From the NCBI GenBank assembly GCA_011037195.1, contig JAAEAF010006055.1, positions 1-64,000 of the forward strand: 64,000 bases of DNA, read 5' to 3'. The position numbers and the translations under genes are program-made. Shown piece after piece: positions 22,536-33,702 of this stretch; within the stretch, counting starts at the first letter, position 1, and each line of letters begins with the position of its first letter. The stretch is from Triatoma infestans (lineage: Eukaryota; Arthropoda; Insecta; Hemiptera; Reduviidae). The notes under the pieces are model-generated. The model did not search any database. It worked only from the letters and a program-made list of their open reading frames with translations, and was not told the origin of the DNA.

Positions 22536-23435
22536 TAGATTCTTTGGGGATAATTAACCATCACATCTATGGCTGACGGCGCTGTATGTACGCTCTTCCT
22601 AGGCAGTGGCGTGGAGTGCTGTGGCAGGCTGATATCAGGAACACGTCGCTATCACACGTTGCGACCCCTTAAATTATGGCACAAATGCATAGTTGCATGC
22701 CTGACAACGTAGTGTTTTATCTACCCACTAAAGCATTTTTACATGCACATAGGACGGTCAGATTCACAGAATGTCTGCTTCATGTCTTCGTGACTGACTG
22801 GAGTAACAGCACGAGCTTGGGAGTGTCCCCAGCAACTCAACTCGTTGAGCGCACGGACCAAGCTCGTGTATCTCGCTATTCAGTGGTTCTTTATTTTTCT
22901 TCTACGTTGTTTGGGTCCCCCCTTTAACGCTGAGAGGAAGTTAAGTGGAGGATTCCATTCCTTTATTCTCGCTACTATTCAGCACATGTTTTCTTCTTTT
23001 TCTTTTTTCTAACGAACATTGTTGATCTCTTTCGTCAAATTCATAGAACTTCTGTTCTTTTCGTCAAAACGTACTTTGAAATCTAAAGTCTAACAAAATA
23101 CGCACGGCTAGAGTGCAGAGCGGGTGCTCCGAGTTTACGGAACTATTAATCAATGTACCTAAGTGGTTCATTATGTCTTTTGTTAATGTATTTTTTCAGT
23201 ATTGTTTTGAAAAATTGTTAAAAAACTAGAAAAAGTTTGAAGACAAATCAGAAACAACAAATCCCGCACAGTTCATGGTACATTCTTTTTTAACACCGTG
23301 TGGGCGGATTGAGCGTGGGGGGATGAAAATGTGGGAGACGTGGAAAAGTGAGAGGGCAACATTTTAATACTAATAACTTGCCTCAGAGAATAAAGTAGTG
23401 TGGTTGAAGTTGATAAGATCACGTGTTGTGGGGGT

Positions 23436-23472
<37 letters not shown>

Positions 23473-23894
23473 GTGTCGGCCCAAAAAAGTCGAAAGGGGC
23501 ACTTGATGTATCGACTTTCTCTAAAAACCTTGGGAGCTTTTTTTGGGGGGAGGGTAATGCAACTTATTACATTATTCAGAATGCGGAAGAGTGTGGTACC
23601 CTGTCTGACAGTCCTCTCTCACTCTGTTCCTACACCTCTATCTCACCTATCGTCGTTCACTCTCAAAATCTATTTCATCAGTTTTACCTACTTGAATTTT
23701 TATATACTTACGTAATAGAAACAGCTATATGGGGTAGGCAAATCTACCACTGCCCACTTGAATTCAAAACTATTTATCACAAAGTAATCAAATTAAACTA
23801 GATTGGTTATAAATGACTTTATTTTTCCATCCAAAAAAACAAAATTGAAAATTTGAAAGATTTAACAATTCGGGATTCATAAAAATTTATTTAA
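22536..23894. other. R2-like 3' flank and unassigned sequence
   Basis: 22536-22930 is less AT-rich and may include the 3' untranslated region of the retrotransposon. The frame at 22676-22927 is unrecognised. 22930-23400 is AT-rich, followed by the G homopolymer. Nothing else recognised. Confidence 0.4.
23436..23470 (+). repeat. 35-base G homopolymer
   Basis: An uninterrupted run of 35 G, preceded by GGGGGT, sits in an otherwise AT-rich region. It is G-quadruplex-capable by composition. The glycine-rich frames reading through it are artefacts of the run. Confidence 0.9.
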
Positions 23895-23985
23895 AAAAAG
23901 AAACTGTTGTGAAACACTCAAATGACTTTCTCTTAATCCTTTCAGTACAATTAATACAATTTTAAATATATATTTTATTTAAACC
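23895..23985 (+). repeat. ISR1 left end, isolated
   Basis: TTGTGAAACACTCAAATGAC is followed by ACTTTCTCTTAATCC and 'acaattaatacaatttt', matching the left ends at 36590 and 42081. The copy breaks off near 23985. Confidence 0.7.
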
Positions 23986-24479
23986 CAAATTTTACATATT
24001 AGTCCTAAGTAAGATAAATATAGAGATGTGGGGAATAAGTACCTACCTATACTAACTAATCTCGGCAGGAAGGGAAGTTATGTTTATACTATGGCCCAGT
24101 ACAGCGCTCTATAAACACTGAACCAGTTTACATATAAAATATGAAATTAACAGCACGAATTCGGCACTACTATTCAAAATAATTTTTTTTGTTTTTTTTT
24201 GGAAAAACGTTCGGTAATGGGTATGTTGAAGGAGAGAAATGGTTTGATTTGAATGAACAAACTAGATATGGGTGAACACTGTATAATGTTAAAAGTGACA
24301 CTGACTGCCTGGTCTTTACACTAAAATGGTAGTGTGGTAAAGGGTAAGGTAAATGACACGTTATGACTGGCGAGTGAACTCTGTTGTATATCTATCTCCC
24401 GTCGCTGTATTTGAGAGAGCGGTCCTGTCATTTTTGTCTCTCTTTCTCTGCTATGGATCCTCTCTTTGGATCCTATTAC
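23986..24479. other. Gene-free stretch
   Basis: No gene recognised. Short T runs and ordinary AT-rich DNA. The plus-strand frame at 24353-24535 is unrecognised. Confidence 0.45.
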
Positions 24480-25330
24480 ACGTTCCAAATAAGAGTAATA
24501 CGTTTTTATCTATGAAGTTAATAAACCATGTTTAAAGGAGTAGTCGTTTTTGAGAAAATTCTCACCCCCCACCCAAAAAACTCAAAAAACCTTATTGTAT
24601 AAAGTTGCACTTTCGGTTAACCAATTTGTTCAATTCTGGAATTTTATCAAAGCTTCCAATGTGTATTATAACGACTTTCTTAATTTTTTTTTTTTTCTAG
24701 TTTTTCGGGATTATTTCGAAAACGGTTCCAACAATTTTCTTTAAAGTTCGTATGTCGTCTACATAAGTAAATACCTAATTACTTTTATTTGAAACATTTT
24801 CCAGGGAAATATAATTTTTTGTAAACTTTCGGGGAACATTTTTAGCATTAAACTTTCCCTTAAAGTATCACAGTTAGAATTCAGTACAATATCTGATTTG
24901 ATTCCAACGCCTTCTGTAAATAAGAAACATCGGTAGAATTCCAAATTCAAGAAATTCAGTTAACCGGAAGTACACCATTTACAGATAGCCTTGAATTTTC
25001 CCATTGGAATACCAACTGCAAGCATATAAAACCTATCACTTTTATTTGTAACATTTTTTGGAACAAAATTCATTTTAGTTACTTCTACGGGAATTAGTGG
25101 TTTCAATATCAAATGTTATGTTGATTAAATATTACTGGCACCCTTATCTGGTCTGCAATGTAATCAGTTCTATTATGCCTGTGTAGATACTTGTCCCTCC
25201 ACCACATCTACAATTTTTGTAGGACAAATTAGTAAGATTTAAAGTTGTATTAAGGATTTCACGTCACAGATTTTTTCATAATCACAAGAATACCTTTTAC
25301 AGTAAGTAAGAGAAAAAAAAAAAATAATTT
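24480..25330. repeat. Two ISR1 fragments joined head to head
   Basis: 24480-24680 is ISR1 in plus orientation ('cactttcggttaaccaat'). From about 24690 to 25090 the same modules run in minus orientation ('ttcgaaaacggttccaac', 'tttgaaacattttccaggg', 'cagttaaccggaagt'). The 'acttgtccctccaccacat' segment at 25190 and an inverted left end at 25260-25320 follow. The junction lies within a T run near 24685. Confidence 0.65.
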
Positions 25331-25537
25331 GAATACGTATTTTAACAAACAATACGAAACTGTAAAGTCGGTATATCGTTTTAATTCGTTCGACTTTTCC
25401 GCCACCGCCTCCCCCCCCCCACCATTAACCCCCTTTGAACAACACCCAGCTGCACGTGGTAAGAAAACTATGGTGTATACGTATAATAAAGGATTATGGA
25501 AAATCTCATCCAACACTCGGAAAAGTTCGTGACCTAC

Positions 25538-25683
25538 AAACAGATGCTGCCGGTCACGTATAATACATTCTGATTCAATTTCTACCTGATTCATTTCCTC
25601 AGTTATATTCTCTTCAGTGTTGAAGTTCCTGCCATTTCCACCTGCATTATTCTCTCTCTCCTCTCTTCTTTCGCACGAAGTAC
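25538..25683 (-). CDS. Possible internal coding exon, unknown protein
   Basis: Read on the minus strand, an open frame begins right after a pyrimidine-rich acceptor-like TGTTCCAG and can end before a donor-like GTAGGT. That gives a 146-nt candidate exon. The predicted segment is acidic and polar (contains NTEENITEEMNQVEIESE), is not repeat-derived, and contains no recognisable domain. The frame stays open further (to 25259), but that part enters ISR1. This is only a splice-site-consistent open stretch. I do not know the protein and it may be chance. Confidence 0.2.
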
Positions 25684-25769
25684 CTGGAACATTCAACACA
25701 TTTCAAAGAAAATTACAAGTTCTTTTAGGTTTTCATATCATTCAAAAACTATTAATTATTTGAATTTAA

Positions 25770-26460
25770 AAAAAAAAAATCCGGTGTGAAACACTCACCC
25801 GATTTTCTCTTTCTCGTTTTAGTACAGTTATTGTGTATATAAAATGAAACATTTTCTTTAAATTTCAGATTTTACTCATACGTCATAACCTAACTTCCAA
25901 TCAGATTCCACAGAACCAACAACTTTTTTCAAGAAAAATGTTACCAATAAAATTGATACGTTTCTATCTATGCAACAAACATTCCAAGTTTCAAGAAAAT
26001 CGTTATAACCGAATTCGAGAAAATTCAAAAAAAAAAAAACTCAAAAACCTATTCTGCAAAATTGCACTTTTGGTAAACCGATTTTCTTCAAATTTGGAAT
26101 TCCATCACATTCTAAAGTCTGCTGAACATCTTAGCAAAGATAAATTTAAGCTTAACTCACTTAAGAACTCCCAAAAAAACGAATTTTTCCTGAATAAAGG
26201 TTGATGGGTACGAATTTTTCTTGGGTACTAAAGATGATCGATTTAATACCGGATTTAACCGGAAGTGTGGCTTTATTGAGAGGTTATTTGTTTACTTTTT
26301 CCATCATTTTCTTGGAAACCGTTCCATGGAACCTTCTCTTGGAAATTATCTTCATTAAACTTCTCATACTATTTGAAAACATAAATACATTTTATGTTTG
26401 AAACATTTTCTCGGGAAACTTGATTTTTTTGAGGGGGTTTTGAGGAAATAGTAGCGCTAA
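25770..26460. repeat. ISR1 copy with inverted second half
   Basis: The left end at 25775-25815 (GGTGTGAAACACTCACCC) and body are in plus orientation up to about 26150. From about 26200 the modules run in minus orientation ('accggaagtgtggcttta', 'tttgaaacattttctcggg', 'taaagtaccgcttgagtac'). It is a second head-to-head arrangement like that at 24480-25330. Confidence 0.65.
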
Positions 26461-27596
26461 GTGTTTCTCTAAAGTACCGCTTGAGTACTTAATATGATTC
26501 TACAATCTATGGAACCCCAGAATATTCCGAGGGTTTCATAGAAGAAGGCAAAGTGTTGCACAGAATATTTACAGCGAGTCACATCAGAGGTATCTAACAA
26601 AAAAAAAATATATAAAAATGTAATGCAGGAATTTCGGTATAACGCTGCCGTCAATGTGACATGTATGAAGCTTTTCCAGCTTTATCGGCACAATTCTGCT
26701 ATTTTGCGTAATTCCTCTTACATTCTGCACTAATGTGAGAATACAGGAAGGTTCCCAGCTTCAGTCGTAATCACAGAAACGTGACCAGTGATGTAATTAA
26801 TGCTTGAAACTTATCTTTCGTTACGTTATCTTTCGCTTCAATAGAACCGGATTTTAAAAAAACCATCACAAGGATCAAATTAATAAAAAAATTATTTTTA
26901 ATTCTGAAAATATTATTAAGTATATGCATTTTGAAGATTGTAAGTAAGGTGTATTCAGTTCATAGCCTATCTACCTATATGCCTGAATTATAATTCATTA
27001 TTTATTAATTATTATCTACTAAATCTATCTGTGTGTCTTAATGATAGGAATGCATATCCCAGGAATAGCCGGATGGGAGCGAAAGCAAGCGGGAGTGATT
27101 GCGTGAACGTCCTTGCTATAGGCAAGGAGGCCACAGGAAGAAAAAGAAGGTCAAAATGAGGCTACGGTCGGAAAAAGTTGAGAAACCCTGGCATTGACGA
27201 ATCTAATTAGTGACGTAATATTTGAATAATGGACCATTATTTCTCGAAATAAAAAAAAGAAGTAACATTCCAGTTGTGGTAAATCAAAACTCCAACTGAA
27301 CGCCTAATTATTAGGACCGTATAATTGTGAACATATGTGATACGCTTTGAGTTACATATGTGCTCTAGTATGGCACTATATAACATATGTGGAAGCTGTC
27401 TCACACTGTAATATAATACTTAATTTGCTTGTTATGTAGGATTTGTCATAATTACTATTGCTGCTGCTATAGTGAATTTCTATATACGTATTCATAATTA
27501 TATTGATGATGATGATTTCATTGATGAACTTTGTTTTTGATTTTTTTTTTTTGCCGAATAACAAATTGATTTATTAAGATTTATTTCGGTAATTAA
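26461..27596. other. Gene-free stretch
   Basis: No gene recognised. 27050-27200 is less AT-rich and ends in 'ggaaaaagttgagaaaccctgg', which resembles a hAT-type element end without a visible partner. The rest is AT-rich. Confidence 0.4.
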
Positions 27597-28911
27597 GTAC
27601 GATATAGTACGGTAAGAGGAAATATTGGGGTCGGTCAAATTTCCGAAATTGAGTTTTGACCGGAAATATAGATTTTGTGAGATCCCCTGAGTACGAAAAA
27701 ATGTTTTTAGCCAATAGTCTGTTTTGCGTTGTGTGTGTGTGTGGGGGGGGGGGGGGGTGAACAAAATATCTCTAAAAGGAAATATAACAGAACCTCAAAG
27801 TTGATATTCTCTTTAGGTACTTCCGCCGCATATGACCATAAGGTTTTGGTCAAAATCCATCAACCGGAAGTAAGACTATACTTGAATGGTAGCTTGATTC
27901 TTTTACGTTTTTTTTTGGAATAACTCGAACGATTTTCTTTAAACTTCTATACTATCTATACTTAGATTAGATTAGCAACAGGGACAGGGACTCCAACCCG
28001 GACATTTCAGCTCATATACCGGACAATTTTTCAGGCTCATTTACCTATCCCCTCATATCTAGTATAGGAAATCTCCCATCTTCCGATTGCAACGGAATCG
28101 AACAACAAGTGTGAGGCCGTTCCCTCCTTTTCCTGACACAGTCTGCACAACAGCTCCCAGTTGATTAACCCCACCTTGTGTAGATATTTTTTGAACATAC
28201 CGTGCCCCGTGAATAGGTCCGTTATCAGACAGATTCCTGCCTAAACCTAGGGTATCTTTATTCTACTCCTACACAGTTACGGCATAATCTCCTTACTGTG
28301 TCATGTTCCCAGACCTAGCCTGTAGTACCTACCGGTCGGACTCCCTCTAAATCCACTTCCTCAGGGACGCGCGTTCTTTTGGCTAACTCCAGAACAGGTT
28401 CCGGGCCACATAATTTTCTTTAAACTTATAATATTAATGCGTAACACTTTTATACTAAATATTTTCCGGGAAAATTTTATTTTTTGAGGGAGCTCTGGGA
28501 GGGGGGGTTAGACTTTCCTCTCAAGTATTGCTTCAGTACAATATATTATTCTGCCACCTATATAAAGTATTATACACATTAGAAGTATTGCTGAATTCCA
28601 AATTTGAAGAAAATTGAACTGCAAAGATTTTTGAGTTGTTTTTTTGGGGAGGAGGGATTTTTTCCAAAATAACTTCAAGGATTTTCTTCAAACTTGGAGA
28701 AATCTATGTAATACCAACTACATAGATTTAAATCTATCACTTTTGTTTATAAAATTATTCTAAAAAAATTGTTTTTAATGGTTCTGAGGAATCTGAGAAG
28801 TTAAAATTCAAATGTGTTTTGAAGTATAAAGAAAATTTGTCGTTTTAATATATAATTTATACTTACTCTAACGGCAGTAAGAGAAAGTTATAAGAGTGTT
28901 TCACACCAGAT
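27597..28911 (-). repeat. ISR1, full-length inverted copy split by a LINE insertion
   Basis: The inverted right end is at 27597-27640 and the inverted left end at 28862-28911 (AGTAAGAGAAAGTTATAAGA followed by GTGTTTCACACCAGA). Removing the LINE insert and one 15-bp duplication leaves about 834 bp, close to the lengths of the copies at 8327-9173 and 42103-42918. A TG/G run lies at 27729-27757. Confidence 0.8.
27947..28412 (-). pseudogene. Short 5'-truncated non-LTR retrotransposon inside ISR1
   Basis: A 15-bp target duplication (ATTTTCTTTAAACTT at 27932-27946 and 28413-28427) brackets 466 bp. On the minus strand a frame reads LITDLFTGHG, then CRLCQEKEGTASH with the last zinc ligand changed. 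This is the C-terminal CCHC-type finger found after RNase H or RT in I/Jockey/R1-type elements. The 3' end is a short (TAATC)n-like tail. The lack of a full ORF and the perfect duplication fit a truncated target-primed insertion. Confidence 0.8.
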
Positions 28912-29415
28912 TTTTTTTCTCTTATAGGAATATTTACACTTTTGGCTACAGCCCAAACTATTTCTTAATACTAAAGTTCATATTAATAAACTCAGAGTAC
29001 TGGCTCAGCTAAGGTCGCCTGGAAAACGAAGTACGTTGGAATATAACGTAGGAACATCCTCTTAACATTCCTTAAAGAATCTAAATGCCCGCTTTATAGA
29101 TCCAATACACACCTTTAATATTTGGTCCAATTCTTTCCTCATTTAGGAACACATATATCGAGACATATATAGCTGGGACAGCATTGCTCCGATAGGGAAA
29201 ACGTCTTTCAGCAAAAATAATATTAAAAAATTAAATAATTATCTTTTCATAACAAGAAGCATAAAACTTATGAAATTTAAGTCTGTAACTATTAAAGTTC
29301 AATATTTATTTATTTGCTGTAAAAGTCCATTTAATTTTTATATAGCAATAGTTCCGCTTTAATTTAAACTTAAAGGAAAAAAACAGTTACGTTTGGCCGT
29401 AGTTAATAAAACGAG
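28912..29415. other. Gene-free AT-rich stretch
   Basis: No gene or named repeat recognised. Confidence 0.45.
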
Positions 29416-29614
29416 AAAATGTTGGCTGGGGGCAAAAAAAAAGTTTTTAACTTTAAAAGTTTATTTATCGACCTTTGGTATCCTTCCTCAGGATCTGTTA
29501 AGGAGCGAAAAAGAGTTGGATGTTAGAAGGAGGTTATTGTAGGGGTTCGAAATGTCGATAAAAATCTTTAAAAGTTTAAAGTTTTTTCCTTGGCCCACAG
29601 CCAACCAACATTTT
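29416..29614. mobile_element. Foldback (hairpin) element, about 200 bp
   Basis: The left arm starts AAAATGTTGGCTG and the right arm ends in its complement (CAGCC...AACATTTT). The arms continue inward through 'actttaaaagtttatttatcgacctt' and its imperfect complement. The centre contains 'ccttcctcaggatctg'. It is non-coding, and mobilisation would need an outside enzyme. Confidence 0.75.
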
Positions 29615-30074
29615 GCTTATAATGTTGAAATATTTAGTCGAATTTATATGAATTAAATAAGAATCAAAATTTCTAAACAATAGAACATAATATTACAAAA
29701 TGTTTAAATAAAGTACACATTAAGCGAACTTAAGATATTATTTTCAAAAATTGAAAGATTACGTTTAAATTGAGGTAAGATGCTGGCTGGCTCCTCTCTA
29801 AACTACTAACGAATCTTATATACGAGTATATAAATGTTATATTTATCATTATAAATTTTATTAATATCAGTACCAAGATGGGATTAATATGGATTTACTA
29901 AATTGATTTTATTTCTACTCACGTCTTCCTAATTTTTGTTTTCCTATTCATGGCTCCTATTTGTTCCAAACAACATCCAAAGAAAGTCCACAAATTGAAG
30001 GGCATTCGCTGACAATTTGATAAGCTATATAGTCAATTACAATAGCTTCTAGGGCTAGGATTTAAGCGATTATT
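29615..30074. other. Gene-free AT-rich stretch
   Basis: No gene or named repeat recognised. Confidence 0.45.
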
Positions 30075-30305
30075 GTTAAAAAAAGAAACCTATGGCGCAA
30101 CAGCCTATTTGGGAGAGGGTGCAGTAAGTAAACGCCGCGGTTCCTTCGTCGTTTAGTTCTGACCTTTGCTACCTAGGTGAACAACTGTAGCTTTCGCACT
30201 TTTTCTCACGATATTGGGTCATCGGTGACTTCGCCCACATGGGAATCGAACCCTGAATTCTCGCAAAAAAAGCAAATGCGTTAAGCAATGTTATCTACCA
30301 GTTAT
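30075..30305 (-). mobile_element. Second tRNA-derived SINE family
   Basis: On the minus strand a perfect B box, GGTTCGATTCC (plus 30242-30252), lies about 30 nt after a worn A-box region (TGGTAGATAACATTG...). The tail 'ggctgttgcgccatagg' ends in a T/A-rich run. Head and body differ from copies A-D, so this is a separate family. The target duplication is not clear. Confidence 0.65.
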
Positions 30306-30384
30306 AATCACTGTCTTAAAAATCTGAAACTACACACCTATGTGCTAAATATGAAATGCTTTATAATTTTTTTTTTTAATTTAA

Positions 30385-30600
30385 GGCGTGTCAACATCTA
30401 TGATCATTTGCGCCCGGAGCCTTCTACAGAGAACTGCCGGCCACCGGACAGTGTTATCTCGTTACAGACAACACTACCCATCACCGGGCTGTACAGGCTC
30501 CTAGGGAGAGAAAATCGAAGGGAAGCACAGCTGGATTCGAACCTGCGATCTCCGCATTGCTAGTCCAGCGCGGTACCATTGAGTTAATCCCTTCCCTTTA
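30385..30600 (-). mobile_element. tRNA-derived SINE (copy B), third tail type
   Basis: The A box complement is CCATTGAGTTA (30576-30586) and the B box complement is GGATTCGAACC (30533-30543). The body with 'ctcctagggagagaaaatcg' and 'ccggacagtg' is shared with copies A, C and D. After the common GGCTCCGGG the tail differs from both other tail types. The long frame running through it is a by-product of the SINE. Confidence 0.85.
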
Positions 30601-31589
30601 AACGCAAGTACCAGTTTACTAAAAAATTGAATTTTGAAAGCAAATAAATAAATAAATATTGAAGAAAGTCAATAATTAATTCATACCTACTAGTTAACTA
30701 ATCATAGTCTATCTTATCATATACATAAAAAGCTAAAATAGCCTCCCTCCCCACCATTTTATTTATCCGTTATATTAATCTTATATTATGTAACAACAAG
30801 AGAAGCTCAGCAACCAAAAAGAGCAAAGAGAAGCTCAACCACTCTCTCGGACTGGAGTGGGAGAAATTATATAAATATATCGACAGTCCTTAAAAACACA
30901 GTTGAATTCAGTTCAATACATCCAATCGCTACGTGTCATTTTTCATACCACTCTACCTTAAAAATTTCTCTATTGTAAAGTCCAGGCAGTCTGTGTCTCT
31001 TAATTAATATATTAGTTAACCAGTGTTAACCAGTATTATTAATTTAAGACAATTTTATTAATCAAATATAAAGTTTTGTCTGCAGTTCATTCACACCAAG
31101 ATTAGTGTTCTATTTAATTCATCCTATTGTTATGTTCATTTCTCTAGGAGTGAAGGCTAGTTATTCTGCTCATGTATGTGAAATTTTCAATTTGTTCATT
31201 TATCACAATTTCCGGTTTTATTAATTTAATGTAATAAATAGAGTTTTTTTGTTCTTTTCACCGAGATTTCTAATATTTATTCATACAATGTTTATCCTTT
31301 TAAAATCCATTGTAAAATTGTGTAACGATTAAAAACGTGTATATCTGTTTTTATAATATAATGTGGTGTTAACGGATTTTAGAATTACATATTGGTGTAC
31401 TCATGCAATGAGAATACTACTTATTAAAGCAATAAATGTTTTCATTCATTCGGTTTGTTTAAAGCCTTGTTGTAACAATCTCAAATTTATTCATATTAAT
31501 TCATTTATTATTTTTAAAGAAGAATCATTATTTTAAATTAAAGAAAACAAAATTCTTTTTCATATTCAACGGAACTCAAAGCATGTAAT
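30601..31589. other. Gene-free AT-rich stretch
   Basis: No gene recognised. 30800-31440 is ordinary AT-rich DNA with several aataaa-like motifs. I could not assign it to a family. Confidence 0.45.
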
Positions 31590-31660
31590 TTCATTCTGTT
31601 TCGAAAATTTGACACTGTCCCAATACTTCCTTTTTATCAGTAGTAAGAGAAAGTTAAAAA
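31590..31660 (+). repeat. ISR1 right end, isolated
   Basis: Segments 'tttcgaaaatttgacactg' and 'caatacttcc' and the terminal hairpin ending GTAAGAGAAAGT are present. An inverted 'actttctctcagt' follows at 31776. Confidence 0.6.
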
Positions 31661-31909
31661 AAAAAATAAAAAGGTATTGGAATCTTAAAGTTGTTACTAA
31701 TTTTATGAATCACCAGGTAATCAATCCTACAAGAAAATTTCAGAGGTAGGTACCACTTAAGGAAAGTTTTTTTTACTTTCTCTCAGTTTTCAAGATTCCG
31801 AAAAAAAAAAAGTTCAAATATTTTTAGTTGATACACTTATTACATTTATTTATCAACAATTTTATTTGTACAATTTTTCTGTAAAAATAGTTTTTTAAAA
31901 GTAATCTGG

Positions 31910-33010
31910 AGCAGCTGCTACCGTCCTATGTAGCAGACTCTTTCCGCTACTCTCCAGTGACTCCAAAATTACCGTGCATAACCAACTTTTACTCTATCAA
32001 AACTGTAATCAAGCCCCGAATGTTGCTGTACGCTTTCTCTGCCTGGAGCCTAACCTATGCCAGTAAAATTAAAAAATTACAGACTATACAGAACAAATTC
32101 CTCAGACTCGCTACTGACTCACCACGCTACACCAAAGTTACACTACTTACACGACACAATTTCAACAGAAACTGTACACAACTATAACAAAAATAGACTA
32201 CTAAAACTACTAACATTGTAATGGAATCGTTTGATATGATTCCTGATGTAGTAGATGTCTTGAAGAGGGCGGAAGTTAGTTGAGAGATTTTGGAAGTTAG
32301 TGCATCGAATTATTAATACGGATTTTATAAAAATAAACTGTATTTTAACAATAATTTTAACGTATAAATGGTAACTAATAACTAGCAAAATACTTAGGAA
32401 TAAATAGAAGATAAATAAGTAATAAATTAGAATGATAAAATAAGCGAACTAAGATGCACGACTAAAAGATAATAAGTTTAAATGAAACTGTGTATAGTCG
32501 CGTAAACTGCTGCTCGTGTATATGGACGTGCTCGTATCGTCGTATAAGATATAATGATCCTCTCGTTGTATATGATGGAGTTTATATATCGGTGTTGGCC
32601 ACACTCACACCAAGACATCTGTCCTAGTGTGCGACCTTATGCGACCTTCGTAGTTTGCTGACCTTATTTAGGTCAGTGGCCAACCTTATCGGTGCTTGCT
32701 TTGATGTAAAGTATTGAAAAGGGCTTTGTTGTTTGTTTGGCCGGCATTGTCTTGAAGACGGCGGCCTGCTAGGTAATTGCATTTTTATTACTGCCATCCT
32801 TTGTTAAGATAGCAGCTGGCTGGAACCACTTTGACATTGGTATGACTTTCCATGTCATTACAACATCCTTAAAGTGCCACACAAACTCTCTTTGCCGGTG
32901 AACACTGCCCTCACAAACCCTCTTAAATTGGTGATTATGTCAGAACAATTACATACAGACATAGGAGAATTTCAAGCATTCCTAATTAACCCTTGCACCT
33001 GAGCTGCAGG
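31910..33010 (+). pseudogene. Jockey-like non-LTR retrotransposon, C-terminal remnant split by a solo LTR
   Basis: 31957-32187 encodes a reverse-transcriptase thumb-like stretch (TVIKPRMLLYAFSAWSL, then LQTIQNKFLRLATDSPRY), a hallmark of Jockey-type ORF2. The sequence is interrupted at 32217-32862 by a solo LTR with duplicated ACAT. After it a short further open stretch (from ILKVPHKLSL) runs to TGA at about 33000. The RT catalytic part is absent and the frame is broken. Confidence 0.75.
32217..32862 (-). mobile_element. Solo LTR (copy 2), inserted in the Jockey remnant
   Basis: The 646-bp unit is homologous over its length to 10430-11058 in opposite orientation. It has perfect 7-bp inverted termini (TGTAATG/CATTACA) and a 4-bp target duplication, ACAT (32213-32216 and 32863-32866). 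No internal retroelement genes remain, as expected after LTR-LTR recombination. Confidence 0.8.
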
Positions 33011-33318
33011 TTTTTCCTTTCTTTTTCCCTCTTATAAAAATCCCCAATAATAATGTAATAATCTCCTAAAAATAATTTGATTTGTATTAATTTGAATATA
33101 CGTACATTGGAACTTCAATGTCAATCTGTAAATATTTATATAAAATTTGTAAATAAATAGATAATCCAATCTAATATTATAGGTTCCGTCAACAATTTAA
33201 TTTAAGAACCATTATTCAATATTTTCTTATTATTTGTCTGTGGGGAGGGAAACCCTACGCTATCCAAAGCCTCACTGGGCCCATATAGCTACCCCAAGGA
33301 AAACAACAACAAGCGGGT

Positions 33319-33702
33319 CTATAACAAAAATCCAGACCCGGATCTAATCCATCTAAGATTCACCGCAGTCCGAATAAATCGGACAATAACCTTAAGCGGA
33401 AATAGCCTAAGCTCTTCCACAGACATCCTATTCCGACCAAAGGTCCTGAACCTAATTTCCTCACAACCCAAGCAATCAGTCATAAGATGAATGGGTGTTT
33501 CCTCCTCTGTCTCACAGACTCTACAAAATGGATCCGGCATGAGCCCCATTATGTAGAGATGTCTCCTTAAACCACAATGTCCAGTAAGAGAACCAACCAG
33601 ATGCCTGAGAGCGCTCCGTGAAAAACACAGCAACGTCTCACTAATGGCCTTGTCCGGACCCCCGATGAGCATTTTGGACTGCCGAAAACCAACTGAGCTC
33701 AT
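33319..33702 (-). pseudogene. LINE C-terminal CCHC finger segment
   Basis: LVGSLTGHCGLRRHL is followed by CRVCETEEETPIHLMTDC, the CX2C...H...C finger after RNase H in I-like elements. It lies in a different frame from the RNase H segment, so at least one frame shift separates them. It ends at 33319, just before the untranslated tail. Confidence 0.85.

Noticed and set aside
23398..23801. Glycine-rich proteins reading through the G run
   Set aside because: The glycine stretch is only the translation of a G homopolymer. The sequence after it is not protein-like and no motif is present.
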